DNA of 64,000 bases from Cyathus striatus. Lineage: Eukaryota > Basidiomycota > Agaricomycetes > Agaricales > Nidulariaceae. The notes below the pieces were generated by a model that made no database searches, was not told the DNA's origin, and saw nothing but the letters and a program-made list of their open reading frames with translations. Positions within the stretch are counted from its first letter, which is position 1; every line of letters begins with the position of its first letter. The position numbers and the translations under genes were made by a program. Below, one piece after another: positions 10,300 to 21,790 of this stretch. The stretch is from assembly GCA_025738555.1 (NCBI GenBank), contig JAOVFP010000009.1, forward strand, positions 3,534,001 to 3,598,000, read 5' to 3'.

Positions 10300-13290
10300 A
10301 ACAACAAACTGAAGAGAAATTATTTAAGCATATTATGGTTCTTAATGAAGCTGGAATCACTTTTGAAGATAAAGAGCGTGGAACATTAAAAGAATCATAT
10401 TTCTCACCTTACATTATACCTCACTGTTCCTCATACCCCATGGGAATATAAAAATATTCCAATACCCCCTGGAATACTAGACAAAGTAATTGAAGTACTT
10501 AAATTAAAGATAGAAGTAGGAGTTTATGAGCCTAGTCAATCATCATATCGATCACATTGGTTTTGTGTACTAAAGAAAAATGGAAAACTAAGAATAGTAC
10601 ATGATCTACAACCACTGAATTGTGTATCCATTTGTGATGCAGGAATGCTACCTATTGTAGATGATTTTGTAGAAGGCTTTGCAGGGAGACAATGTTACAC
10701 AGTGTTTGATCTATTCTGGGGATTTGATGCTTGTAAAATTCATCCATGAAGCAGGGATCTTACTGCATTTATGATGCCATTAGGATTATTACAAATAACA
10801 TCACTACCAATTGGTTATACTAATTCCCCTTCTGAATTTCAGAAATGCATGGTGTTTATTTTGCATGATGAAATACCACAGGTGGCTAATATATTTATTG
10901 ATGACTTGCCAATCAAAGGACCAGCTAGCCAGTATATAAATAAAAATGGAGAACCAGAAACTATTAAAGGAAATTCTGGTATTAGACATTTTATTTGGGA
11001 ACATGCACAAGATGTACACCATATTATGCATCATGTACAATGTGCAGGTGCAACATTTGCAGCCAAGAAAGCTCAAATATGCATGTCTGAAGTACTCATT
11101 GTTGGACAAAAGTGCAATGTCAATGGACATGTACCAGATAGTGAAAAAGTAACAAAGATATTAAATTGGCCAAAATTGGAGACACCATGAGAAGTTAGAC
11201 ATTTTCTAGGACTATGTGGTACTGTATGAATTTGGATAGAAAATTATTCTAAATTAGTGTGACCCTTAACAGAACTTTATCATCATGATAAAGAGTTTAT
11301 CTGGACAGATAAATGCCAAGAAGCATTTGAGTGAATTAAACATCTAGTCACATCAGCACCAGCACTGCATCCAATAGATTATAAGTCTGATAGACCTGTA
11401 ATCTTATCTGTTGATTCTAGTTCAGAAGCAAGTCATATGATCTTATCACAATTAGATGAGAAAGGTAAACACTGACCAGCCCACTATGGATCACTTCCCA
11501 TGAGTGAATGAGAGTCCCACTACTCTCAGCCTAAGCTAGAGCTCTTTGGGTTATACAAAGCATTACATCATTGGAGACTTTACATTATCAGAGTTAAAAC
11601 ATTACATGTTGAAGTAGATGCAAAATATATTAAAAGCATGTTAAACAAACCTGATTTGCAGCCTAATGCAGCTGTAAATTGGTGGATACAAGGAATATTA
11701 ATGTTTGATTTCAAACTAATTCATGTTCCAGCCACAAACTTTAAAGGACCTGATGCCCTTTCCCATTGCCCTTTGGCTGAAGGAGAAATAGCTGAAGATG
11801 ATGATGATTCCTGGTTGGATGATGTAGCATTAATGACTCTTATTCTGGATCAAAACCTAAAATTTTTTTATCTAACTGCTCCTGAAAAATTACCATATTC
11901 ACCCATTAGTCTACCTTCATGCTTGGTGTCAAGGCAGACATATGAGAAAATGCTAACTCAAATTCATCACTTTTTGGAAACCTTAGAAGTTCCAGTTTTT
12001 GAGAGTCAACAGAAGAGATGGTGATTCCTTGCCAAGGCAACTGAATTTTTTGTAAGAGATAACAAGATGTATAAGCAAAATGAATGTTGTCCACCACTTT
12101 TAGTAATAACAAACCCTGAGAAGTGCTTAAGTATTTTGATGCAGGCACATGAGAATTTAGGTCATTGTGGAGTTCAAGCTGTTTTTGAAACATTGTGTAG
12201 GTGATTTTTCTGGCCACACATGCATGCTGATGTATATCATTACATACAATCATGTCATCAGTGCCAAATTTGATCATTGAAAAAGAAAGAAATACCTTTA
12301 ACAGTATCAGTACCCACTACAATATTCAGTAAAATATACATAGATGTAATGGTTATGCCTCCAGCAAAAGGATTCAAATATATTGTTGCTGCTAGAGATG
12401 ATCTTACTGGAACATGTGAAGTCCATGCACTCAGGAAAGATACCTCAGAAGAATTAGTGAGATTCTTCTGAGATCAGATCTATCACCAATATGGTATACC
12501 TATTCAAGTTACCACTGATAATGGATCCAAAGTACAGAAGGCTTTTAAAAGTTTAATGACCAAATTGAATGTACCTCAAGTTCAGATTAGTCCCTATAAT
12601 AAACATGCAAATGGTGTTGTAGAAAGAGGACATTTTACATTGTGTCAGGCCCTATTAAAATCATGTGCAGGACAGTTGTCAAAATGGCCTGAATATCTCG
12701 GAGCAGCAGCCTTCACTGATCAAATATCCATAAGCCGAGTAACAGGATTCTCACTATTTCAATTATTACATGCAATCGATCCAATTTTACCTTTTGACTT
12801 GGTAGAAGCCACATTTTTAGTAGAAGGATTTAGAAAAGGAATGTCTACAACTGATCTACTAGCATTGAGAATACAGCAGTTAATGAAACATGAGAAAGAC
12901 ATTGTGAAAGCTTCAGATACATTACAAAAATTGTGCTTTAAGTCCAAAGAGCAATTTGAAAGAAGATTTAGAAAGAAGTTGCTTCACAATGAATATGATC
13001 CTGGAGAACTAGTGTTAGTCTGGAATACCTGATATGAAATGCAACTAGATAAAAAGAATTATGCATGATATTGTGGTCCATATGAAGTCATTAAAAAGAC
13101 ATTAGGTAGAGCATACAAAGTGCAAGAACTAGATGGATCAGTGGTATATTCACCTATAGCTGCATTCAGAGTAATAGTAATTCTGTACATTCACAGAGAT
13201 CATTGGTTTATGAAAGAAAACAAACACAAACATGTAAACATAACTGATTCAGATTCAGATTCAGATACCAATGTCACAGGTGAAAGTTGA
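10300..13290 (+). pseudogene. pol: Ty3/Gypsy retrotransposon pol (RT-RNase H-integrase), inactivated
   Basis: One frame from about 10420 to 13288 shows, in order, the RT block LRIVHDLQPLN (about 10590), HP-stop-SRDLTAF (10740), IFIDDLP in place of the usual Y/F-x-DD box (10890), and the connection and RNase H region with VRHFLGLCGTV (11195) and VILSVDSSSEASH (11400). The zinc-binding HHCC region of integrase includes SCHQCQI (12255). The integrase core has KIYIDVMVMPPAKGF (12333) and the VTTDNGSK and NGVVERGHF blocks (12510-12625). The frame is interrupted by 13 TGA codons (10747, 11188, 11227, 11260, 11332, 11473, 11509, 12022, 12202, 12271, 12469, 13030, 13066) and by no TAA or TAG. A 1-nt frameshift near 10423 separates an upstream segment ending FSPYIIP. 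Gag and protease are missing on this side. The copy is dead, but its divergence is dominated by one kind of change. Confidence 0.9.
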
Positions 13291-13589
13291 TTTCACATAA
13301 TGACATGAATATAGAAAAGCAAGCACTTAGAAAACTTAATAATACTTTAACAAAAAATACTTAATATGCACTCATATTTCACTATTAATCAGGAAAACTA
13401 TACACCAACAAATAAAGCTACATAAACACTAATAGTCCATTCAATCAGAACAATTATACACAAACAAGTAACTACAATACCAGCTCATTATTAATCAAGA
13501 AACATACACAAATACTTAGTCATACTACTGGACCAGCACTAATCAGAATAAACATCATCATACAAATAATTATACCCTGTACAAAATAA

Positions 13590-14260
13590 GAAAGCCTTTG
13601 GGTACAAACAAAGAGCACTATTGTTCTCAAGTGCTATTAATAGCATATCTATTGTGCTAAATATAGCCATTGTTCTTTCAAGTACTATTAATAGCATTTA
13701 TATTGTGCTAAATATACTCATTGTCTAAGATGCTGACTCATGCATTCTAAATTGGAGAACAATGGAGAAAAGGATGACTCATACTTCCCCATTGGAGAAC
13801 AATGGAGTAAAAGGATGACTCATGCTTTCCCCAGTTGGAGAACAATGGGAAAGTAGGTGTGGGATATGATTAGTCAGCAGGAGGGTAAAAGGCATATAAG
13901 GAAGAGGATTTGGCCTGTAGAATTAACAACTTATACCTAGTTTACATTTATTTGTATCCCTTTGCAGTTGTAGCACACAACCCTTACCTACTAAATATAA
14001 CCTATATACTTCCCCTCTACTCAGTACACATATTGTCAGAGTCACATATAAAGCATCAACAGTAAAGTGTGAAACTAATTTGTATTATTTGTGTCTACTC
14101 AGATAGTAAGGCACCATATCTTCATAAAGTAACAGCAGTAGCAGCAGCATCATATTTGTGTCCACTCAGATAGTGAGGCACTGTATCTTCATAAAGTAAC
14201 AGAAGCAGCAGCAGCATCATATTTGTGTCCACTCAGATAGTGAGGCACCATAACCTTGTA
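13590..14260 (+). repeat. Probable Gypsy LTR with tandem U3 repeats
   Basis: Downstream of pol lie short tandem repeats typical of a U3 region: about 60-bp units with TGCTATTAATAGCAT (13630-13720), about 43-bp units with TTGGAGAACAATGG (13750-13850), then a TATA-like GGCATATAAGGAAG (13890). About 66-bp units with GTGTCCACTCAGATAG follow (14095-14250). A gag-like ORF follows on the right, as after a 5' LTR. Exact LTR edges and the partner LTR were not found, so limits are approximate. Confidence 0.5.
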
Positions 14261-14742
14261 AATTATATATGCACCCCAGCTGTGAAGTTAGGAGCAGAAA
14301 TCATCAGGGACCTCAACTCTGCTTCAACCTTCACCATAATAGTGACCTATACCTTCAGCCTACCCTTCACCTGCAAGTCCTTGCCACAATCCTAATTGTT
14401 GTGCTTGCTATTCGCCTGCTCTTCTAAACTTACCTACCCACCTCTACACTTAAATATACATCTGTGTTCATCATCAAACCTCTTGAGTTAAGGAGAATAT
14501 CTACAAATAATATCCCCCAACACTCAGGTGCAAAGCATGAACAAAGTCACTTCCTGCTGATCACCTTAGATAATTATTATCTTAAACTGACACCGATTAG
14601 GTTGATGACATCTGGAACTATTACTAAAAAGGAAATGAATAAAAATTTAATTTAAATACATGTTGAACCATATTAAAAAGGAGTGTGAGCACAATTTTTT
14701 TTTAGTAACTCAAACCTCTTTGCATCACATTTTTTTTCACTC

Positions 14743-14974
14743 ATGTCTACTCACAACTCAACTTCTTCAACCTCTCCCAACTCTGGTGCCAATTAGCCCA
14801 CCTCTTCTACTTCCATCTTGGCTGTTGCCACTCATTTTCTTGACTATGCTTTTCCTCCCACCCCATTGCCCCTCACAGAGATTTCAATGTCTGATCTTTC
14901 ACCCATTATGGGAACTGAATCTCTTCCCTGTACTCCTTCATCCACTGGTACTAGCAAAGATTCCAACATATACC
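14743..14974 (+). pseudogene. Gag-like N-terminal fragment, cut by element D
   Basis: From ATG at 14743 the frame reads a Ser/Thr/Asn-rich start, one TAG stop (about 14794), then ILAVATHFLDYAFPPTPLPL and SDLSPIMGTESLPCTPSS. This composition and its position after an LTR-like region suggest the start of a Gypsy gag. The frame runs directly into the CAGTAC terminus of element D. Identification as gag is inference from composition and location. Confidence 0.35.
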
Positions 14975-15030
14975 CAGTACTTTGCACTCCCCCCTTCACC
15001 ATGAATTCACATGAATTTCACCAGTTTAGG

Positions 15031-16331
15031 CAGTAATTTACGCTCCCTCACCAGTTTACATGGACTCCACATAACCTCCTCTTTTTTTAGGTGGACTCCA
15101 CATAAACTCTACATTGAGTCCATAATTTCCATATATACTCCATGTGGAGTCCATCTTATCTTCATGTAAACTCCACATGTACTCCACATTATCCTCCATG
15201 TAAAATTTATGTGGAGTCTATGTAGACATTATATAGATTTCACATAACACTGCATGTATGGATTGATATTAGCTGTTACATTGCTTTGTTTTGCCATGTT
15301 TACATTTATATAACAATTGTCACTGCTAATTACAGGTGTAATATAATCATAAATTATCGAATTTGTCACACAGTGTCACAGTTGTCACAGTTATCTTAGC
15401 ACATTTAATTTTGTCTGTCATTGTCCCACCTTTGTGACAACATCACTACTGCAGTTGTTATGGTGTTATAGTTGTTACACTTTTCATACAGTGTCATGCT
15501 CAATGTATGGTGTCACACTTAATGCATGGAGTCACACTTAACACATGGTGTCACACTTGATGCACAGTGTCACATTTGCTTGATGCATGGTGTCATGCTT
15601 GATGCAAGGTGTCACACTAACACATGGTGTCACACTCAACACACAGTGTCATGCTTGACACATGGTGTCATGCTCGACACATGGTGTCACATTTAACACA
15701 TGGTGTCACACTCAACACATGGTGTCACACTCAACACACAGTGTCACGCTTGACACATGGTGTCACACTCAACACACAGTGTCACACTTGACACATGGTG
15801 TCACACTCAACACATGGTGTCACACTCACCACATGGTGTCATGCTTGACACATGGTATCACACTCAACACATGGTATCACACTCAACACATGGTGTCACA
15901 CTCAACACATGGTATCACACAATGCATAGTGTCACACTTGATGCAGTGTCACACTCAATGACAATGTGTGACAAGTGTGACAATTGCTACCCTGTTGCAA
16001 CTATAGTGACTGTGACAAATATAACACTGTAATACTATAAGTTACATAGTGTTACAGTTGTCACAGTCATTACACATGGAGTCTATGTGGAGTGTACCAG
16101 GATGTAATATGGAGAATCCATGTGGAGTTCTCCTAAACTCTGCAGACTCCATGTGGAATTTAGTGATTTCATGTGGAGTCCACATGGAGTCCATGTAAAA
16201 TCTGCCTACCTTTTAATGTCAATAACACATCACTCCACATATCCTCCATGTTGAGTCCACATAGGCTCCTGAAATTTTACAAGGAGTCCACATGGACTCC
16301 ACATAAATGTGTGGGGGACCGTAAAGTGCTC
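15031..16331. mobile_element. Element C: CAGTA-type transposon nested in element D
   Basis: The left tip is CAGTAATTTACGCTCCCTC and the right tip ends GGGACCGTAAAGTGCTC. A perfect 8-bp duplication, AGTTTAGG, occurs at 15023-15030 and 16332-16339. Subterminal arrays consist of ATGGAGTCCACATGGA-like words (15057-15230, 16075-16305). The core is the same GTGTCACACTCAACACATG satellite as in A (15485-15960). The insertion point is within the TTCACATGAA array of D, so C is younger than D. Confidence 0.85.
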
Positions 16332-16827
16332 AGTTTAGGGTATATTTCTCATGAAATTCACATGAAATTCACCTTCACATACAATATTCCAGAACCATCA
16401 AATTTAAGTGAAAATTAGGTGAAGGTGAGGTGAAGGTGAGGTGAAAGTTAGGTGAAATTCACATGAATTTCATGTGAATATTAGATGAATTATAGGCTAT
16501 CTCACATTGAAAATTAGGTGAAAGTCACATGAATTTCACATGAATTTCATTTGAATATTAGATGAATTATAGGCTATTTCACATTGAAAATTTGGTGTCA
16601 TTCATGTGAATTTTACATGAATATTAGATGAATTATAGGCTATTTAGTACTGATAAAGATAAGTACAATTAACATGTAGTTTTACATGAGTACATTTGTA
16701 TTATAGAAGTTTACCTTATGATACTTAGAATAAAATAAAGTTTACTTAAAATGTGATAAATTATAGTGAAACCAAACTAATCATTTAGTGCTCTACACAA
16801 AATAGTCTACAATTTACAATTTACAAC

Positions 16828-17642
16828 CTACATGTACTCTTCCTCCTCATTTTCAAATAAATCTCTACTCAACCTTACCATTCTTTTTTGCTGCTTGTTC
16901 AATACATGCTGTGTGTGATAACACAACATAGCATGCAAAAACCAGTTAAAGTTTGATACAGTCATTCTTTTCAGTATTAATTCAAATCCACCAATCCAAG
17001 CATTGAGTTGTTCACAAGCCTTTAATAATATTAATATTGAATACAACTTAAAGTACTTAAGCTCACCTGTGTATTAAAAGCTCTTTTGAAATATGGATTT
17101 CCATTATGATCATGATCAATTACTACAAGATTAGGAGCAGAACCATCATTAGGTGCAGGATTGCAGTATGTGCAGCAAAGATCATCATCTGCTTTATGGT
17201 TTGTATAGTGATAACTGTCAACAACAAATTGACTTGTATTAAGCCAAATATGATGAATGGCGTTGTTTACAATGAAACAAAGAACAAGACATGCTTTATC
17301 AATGCATATATATGCTGGTTGTAATTTAGGATCAGGAAAAACCATATTTAAAAATTTCAAAATATGTCTTGAGGATTCAGACTTGACAAATTTTGTCCAT
17401 GCAATGACAACACCACATGGAGCACAAATTGTCTCTACACAGTAATAACAGTTTGGAGAAAAGTATGTTTTACAAGTATAAAAATCATCATTATTCTGTT
17501 CTTCATCATGTGGCTGATTGATATGATTTATTCTAGGTAGCCAAGACAAATTCTCATTGTGATATTGTAATGCTCGTCTTAGTCCAGAAAGACCTGCTGA
17601 GCTGTAATTTGAATGGTGTTTATTCCATATTGATCAAAGAGG
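16828..17642 (-). pseudogene. KDZ transposon cysteine-cluster (CxC) protein, partial
   Basis: Exon 1 (17642-17067) and exon 2 (17019-16828) are joined by a 47-nt intron (17020-17066) that gives AFNTQ-ACEQLNAW. Landmarks are SIWNKHHSNYSSAGLSG, CYYCVETICAPCGVVIAWTK (Cys pairs, about 17440), ICIDKACLV (17300), CNPAPNDGSAPNLVV (17140) and ACEQLNAWIGGFELILKRMT (17010). This is the conserved C-terminal part of proteins carrying CxC5/CxC6-type clusters linked to Kyakuja-Dileera-Zisupton transposases, which are expanded in Agaricomycetes. A TGA lies before SIWNKHH where Arg fits. Upstream coding sequence is lost at 17645, where a CpG-richer insertion begins. Confidence 0.75.
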
Positions 17643-17644
17643 TA

Positions 17645-18400
17645 TGGTCAACCCTCCATATGAGAATCCATGAGGGCGCACTCTGTTTCAGAGATGCATC
17701 AAATGCCACACCGTGCTATTAATAGGCATGCATCAAGACATGCGCTAATACATGTGCTAAGTCTGGCCAAGTACTCGGATATAATGGACACCGGTGTTTC
17801 CAGTACTGGCGCATCTGATGACACTATCCAATGTGCTGCAGGAAGTGTTCATGTGTTTCAAAGTCCTGGGGGCATGCGGTTTCCTGCATGGTAGCAGTTT
17901 TACACAGTAGAGACATATGGAGGTTCTGGGTTATTCGAGAGACTGCATGATAGCTATGTGTTGCGGTATCTGGTGGGACCAGTGGCCCAAGAGTCCTCTA
18001 GTCCAAAGTATTTCCCTGAAGGTATGTGATTGCCTAGCCTAGTACTGGGTGCGTTATTCTGGGTATGTAGAAGTACTAATATGTTTCCATAGTATTTTCT
18101 CTGGGTATAGCTTATCTAGTACTTGTAATTTGTATAGGAATCAATAGCCCAATTATATTGTTGTTGTGTCAAATCCCTTGGTTCGTATCACACAGATACT
18201 TTGACTGGCAGCATGGGACTCAACCCCAGCCCTTGGACTCTTCCCTTGGTAATGTACTCAAATAGAATACTTTAGCTGGTGGCTCGGGACTTGCCCCAAC
18301 TCTTGGACTCTGGGACTGGATTCACTAAACTGTATTACTGGTACTGATTGTCTATTATATTTCGAAAAATAACCCTTATGTTTTACTAGGCATATCACCA
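17645..18400. mobile_element. CpG-richer LTR-like insertion in the KDZ gene
   Basis: The sequence changes abruptly from CpG-poor to CpG-containing (GGGCGC, ACTCGG, CACCGG). It starts TGGTCAACCCTCCATATGAG, and a related block CCCATATGAGAAACC is found in reverse at about 48110-48130. Its right part holds two tandem blocks with GGGACT and CCAACTCTTGGACTC words at 18195-18320, echoed at 51421-51560 and 33915-33950. An LTR/primer-binding junction is possible. Edges and target duplication were not resolved. Confidence 0.4.
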
Positions 18401-18640
18401 CCCTTCTTGCTAAGTGGAAGTTGACAGTTTCTTTTACAGAAATCTAAGAAATTATGAGAAATTAGACATGAATATAAGTTAAAATGACATTACAGCAGCA
18501 AGATATAACACCAGATCATTCATCTGAGAAGTCCACTGAATAGTATCAGTGCTTTCAATATCATTGAAACATCCAAACATAATCCAAGTATTGTGCTCAG
18601 TGTCAAAATTCATAATAAGCCTATTTTGAACTATGTAATA

Positions 18641-19988
18641 TTAGTCAAATGATAACATTAGGTCAAAGTTAATCTTACATTTAATGATAGGCATTCTTTT
18701 TGCAACTGAGTCCAGTACCAATTTAAGGCAAGAATTTACTGTAGTTGGCACAGCCTGAGGTGGTGTTTCAGTATTCAACAGGGTTGGATTAAACTTAGAA
18801 GAATCATCAGAGACTGTGATGTAGACAAACCCCTGAGGGTTTACAACCATAGATGAACTTTCATTCATATTATCAGCAAACCGAAAATTATTTTCTTGAG
18901 CTTTACCCTGGAATATGCCTGCTAGAAATTTATTTCAGAACTTCTATTACCAAGAAAAAAATAAGAAGAAATACCAGTAGTTCTGAATGCACCCTTCAAA
19001 TCTTTCTTTGTAGGTATGGCATCAGATGCCAATGTGGAGTCTATAAACATTTTAGAAAAGGTACAAATAAAAATATAGTACATACTAATACTCATTGTGT
19101 CCACATCTTCCTCCTCAACCTGTGCCAAGCTGGTGTTCTTCTCATCTATAATCATTTCTTCTATTTCTTCTTCCACATCATTATCATCATTGTTATTATT
19201 ATCACTATCACCATTGCTATCACTGTCTTTATCTTCTGTATCACCTTCATTTCCTCATCATTATCCTGAGTAATGCTCTTAGTCTCACTGGCATGTCCAA
19301 CTTCAAAGTTATTATCATCAGATTCACTTGATTGGCTTGGAGTTGTAGCCAAGACCTCAGAAGTGCCAGGAATTTCAGAAGGGCCCGGAATTTCAGAAGT
19401 CCCAGTAATCTCAGGAGTCCCAGTAATCTCAGAAGTTTCAGTAATCTCAGGAGCCCCAGTAATCTCAGAAGTCTCAGTAATCTCAGAAGCACCAGCAGTC
19501 TTGGGCTGCATAGGTGGTGCAATAGAAATTGACATTTCCTGGAGTTTCTTCATAGCACTAAAATTATTGCATTAGAAAAATATAGTGCAAATGAAATAAA
19601 TACTTATGCCTTGGATTTTTCTTTATTAGCTGCATTACTTGCAGCTTCATCTTCCTTATCCTTATTACCAGCAGTTTTACTTAAATTTAAGTCAGACATT
19701 GAACTATGAAAATTAATTAAAATAGTTGATACATACTGTCCACTTCTCCCCCTCTTTTTCCCACCTCTTCCCCTTCCACCACTTTTCTTTTCCTGCTTTG
19801 CACTGTTATCCACTGTTTCTTCACCAGCTGTAATGGCAGGCTTCTTGGCAGCTGGTTCAGCTGTGGTATCTGCACTGGATTGTGTGTGTTTGTGGCCTTT
19901 AGATGCAGGTGGCTCATTGCGAATCAAGCCACTGCAAGAAGTTGGAGGTGAGACTGGGGTATTGTTATTTTTTTTGCTGTTTTGAGAT
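18641..19988 (-). pseudogene. Element D accessory protein with EITGTS tandem repeats
   Basis: From ATG at 19988 the reading gives a Ser/Asn/Lys-rich start, a basic GGRGRGGKKRGRSG stretch (19790-19740), and an intron with GTATGT/CATAG edges. A Lys/Glu-rich exon (about 19705-19608) follows, then a second intron, then about nine copies of a 6-residue E-I-T-G-T-S-like unit (19495-19350). The next part becomes highly acidic only if the frame shifts near 19250, so the copy looks broken or the gene model is incomplete. The last segment (18868-18641) has no recognised domain. The family is unknown; a DNA-binding or accessory role in the transposon is only suggested by charge and location. Confidence 0.4.
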
Positions 19989-20299
19989 GGCATATTTATT
20001 GAAAACACAGAGGAAGAGTTAAACAAAGAGTTGAACAACGTTGAAGTCAGAGATGGTGGTTGAGAGTTAAGCAGGGGGGAACACAATGAACAATCCTTCA
20101 ACAGCCTGTGTGCCATGTGTACACACACATGTAATGTTGACAGTCTTCTGATCTTATCCAAAAATATCTTAATGACTTGGGAATCAGTTCTATTGGTAGA
20201 CTAATATTATCTATACTAAATTTAACTATGATGTACACCATTTTCGATGCCAACTCCCCATGCCGACAATTCCAAGACTATTCTAAGGGTAACATTGAC

Positions 20300-20830
20300 A
20301 ACACAGTACACACACACTGACAGGCGAGGGAGAGGGTGGACATACACAAACAGATCTATGCACAGATGCTCTGAACATCCTCAAATCTCAAATCTTACCC
20401 CCCCCCCCTACCCCCTAGCAATACACAAATGCAGCATGGTGCATGAACACATACAGGCCAAGGGAGGGGGGAGATGTACACATGCAGACACAGATGCTGA
20501 GAAAGGGGGGAGACCTACACATGCACACAGACACAGATGCTGAGGGGGGAGATGCATGCATGCATGCACACAACCAGTGAGGGAGGGGGGAGACATACAC
20601 ACACATGCACCCAACCAGTGAGGGAGGGGGGAGACACACACATACATGCACACAGACACAGATGCTGAGGGATAGGGGAGACATATGCACACACACACAC
20701 AACCAGTGAGGAGGGGGGAGACATATGCATGCATGCACACAGACACAGACACCGAGGGATAGGGGAGATGTATGCACACACACAACCAGCGAGGTAGGGG
20801 GGAGATATATGCCAGATGTTGGGGCTGAAA
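20300..20830. repeat. G-rich minisatellite with CA/TG tracts
   Basis: About eight to ten units of roughly 50-60 bp combine GAGGGGGGAGA with CACACACA/ACATGCACAC and CAACCAGTGAGG. It lies in the noncoding right half of D. Long ORFs on the minus strand (CVCVHACVSPLPHWL-like) are translations of the repeat. Confidence 0.8.
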
Positions 20831-20869
20831 GGGGCAGACTGCTGTGTCGATGTGAGAATGGTAGCTGTA

Positions 20870-21790
20870 ATAGATAATGAAATATCAATTGTAGGGATAT
20901 AGATATGCACTGAAAAGACTTATCTGCCAGCGATGAACTGGATAAAGCAGGTGGCACTCTATGATGGGCCTCAGTGCACACACATCCCCCCTAGCATCAT
21001 ACATGCACATGTTAGCTGCCTATGGATGACATGGTGTTGATAAGCCCATGGGGACAAGAGCAGTGCTGGATGGATGGCAGATAGCAGAGCAGGTGTGAAG
21101 TTGTCAAGGAGGGGGTGGTAACACAGTATCAGTGTTTCACATTGATGCTGGGGCTGAAAGGGGCAGGTGTTGAGAGGGGGCTGCTGTAGTTAAGCCACCA
21201 ACTGATGATGTGGCATCAATAAGCCCACATGAGACAAGGCAGATGGCTGACAGGGGCAGATGTTGAGAGGGGGGCTGTTGTGGTCTGACATAGAATGTGT
21301 TGCCACCTGTGAAGCTTGGAGGGTTAGCATGGGGAGGGGGAGGGGGAAGGAGACATACCATACTACCCAATTGCCTGAGTACAACTACCCTGTAAACCCA
21401 CTAAATATGTCCAAACACACTACCCCCCCTACCAGATGACAAAACCAAGGGAAGTTGAGGCAGGAAAGACAATTCTGTGCATATTGACACATCATGGTAT
21501 GTTGACAACATGTGTATCTTGTGGTGTCAAACACAGCAATATGAAGCACACATGTGGGAGTAGGGGCTGTAATCAATAAGGAAATGTCAGTTAAGTGGAT
21601 ATAGATACATGCTAAAAAAACCTTACCTGCAAGCAACTGCCAATGAATGCAGGTGGGTTGACATGTCAAACACAATGTTGCCATATCAATACAAAGCACA
21701 TATGTGGGAGTGGAGGCTGTAATCAATAAAAAAATGTCAGTTGTATTAACATAGATATGCACTAAAAAAAGACTTACCTGACTGCAGGTA
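20870..21790. repeat. Three spaced copies of a 70-bp word and a GTTGAGAGGGG repeat
   Basis: Copies near 20870-20940, 21560-21640 and 21715-21790 share an AATCAATA...AAATGTCAGTT...ATAGATA-ATGC-CT-AAAA...CTTACCTG pattern. Between them GGGGCAGGTGTTGAGAGGGGG-like blocks repeat (21150-21280). A GGT microsatellite follows at about 21970-21997. All lie within D and appear noncoding. Confidence 0.6.

Noticed and set aside
10747..13068. TGA read as an amino acid (alternative genetic code)
   Set aside because: Host exons nearby read normally, and the TGA sites fit Arg (CGA decay) rather than Trp. CpG decay explains them without a code change.
20408..20981. Cys/Val/His-rich minus-strand ORFs
   Set aside because: Translation of the G-rich/CA minisatellite.
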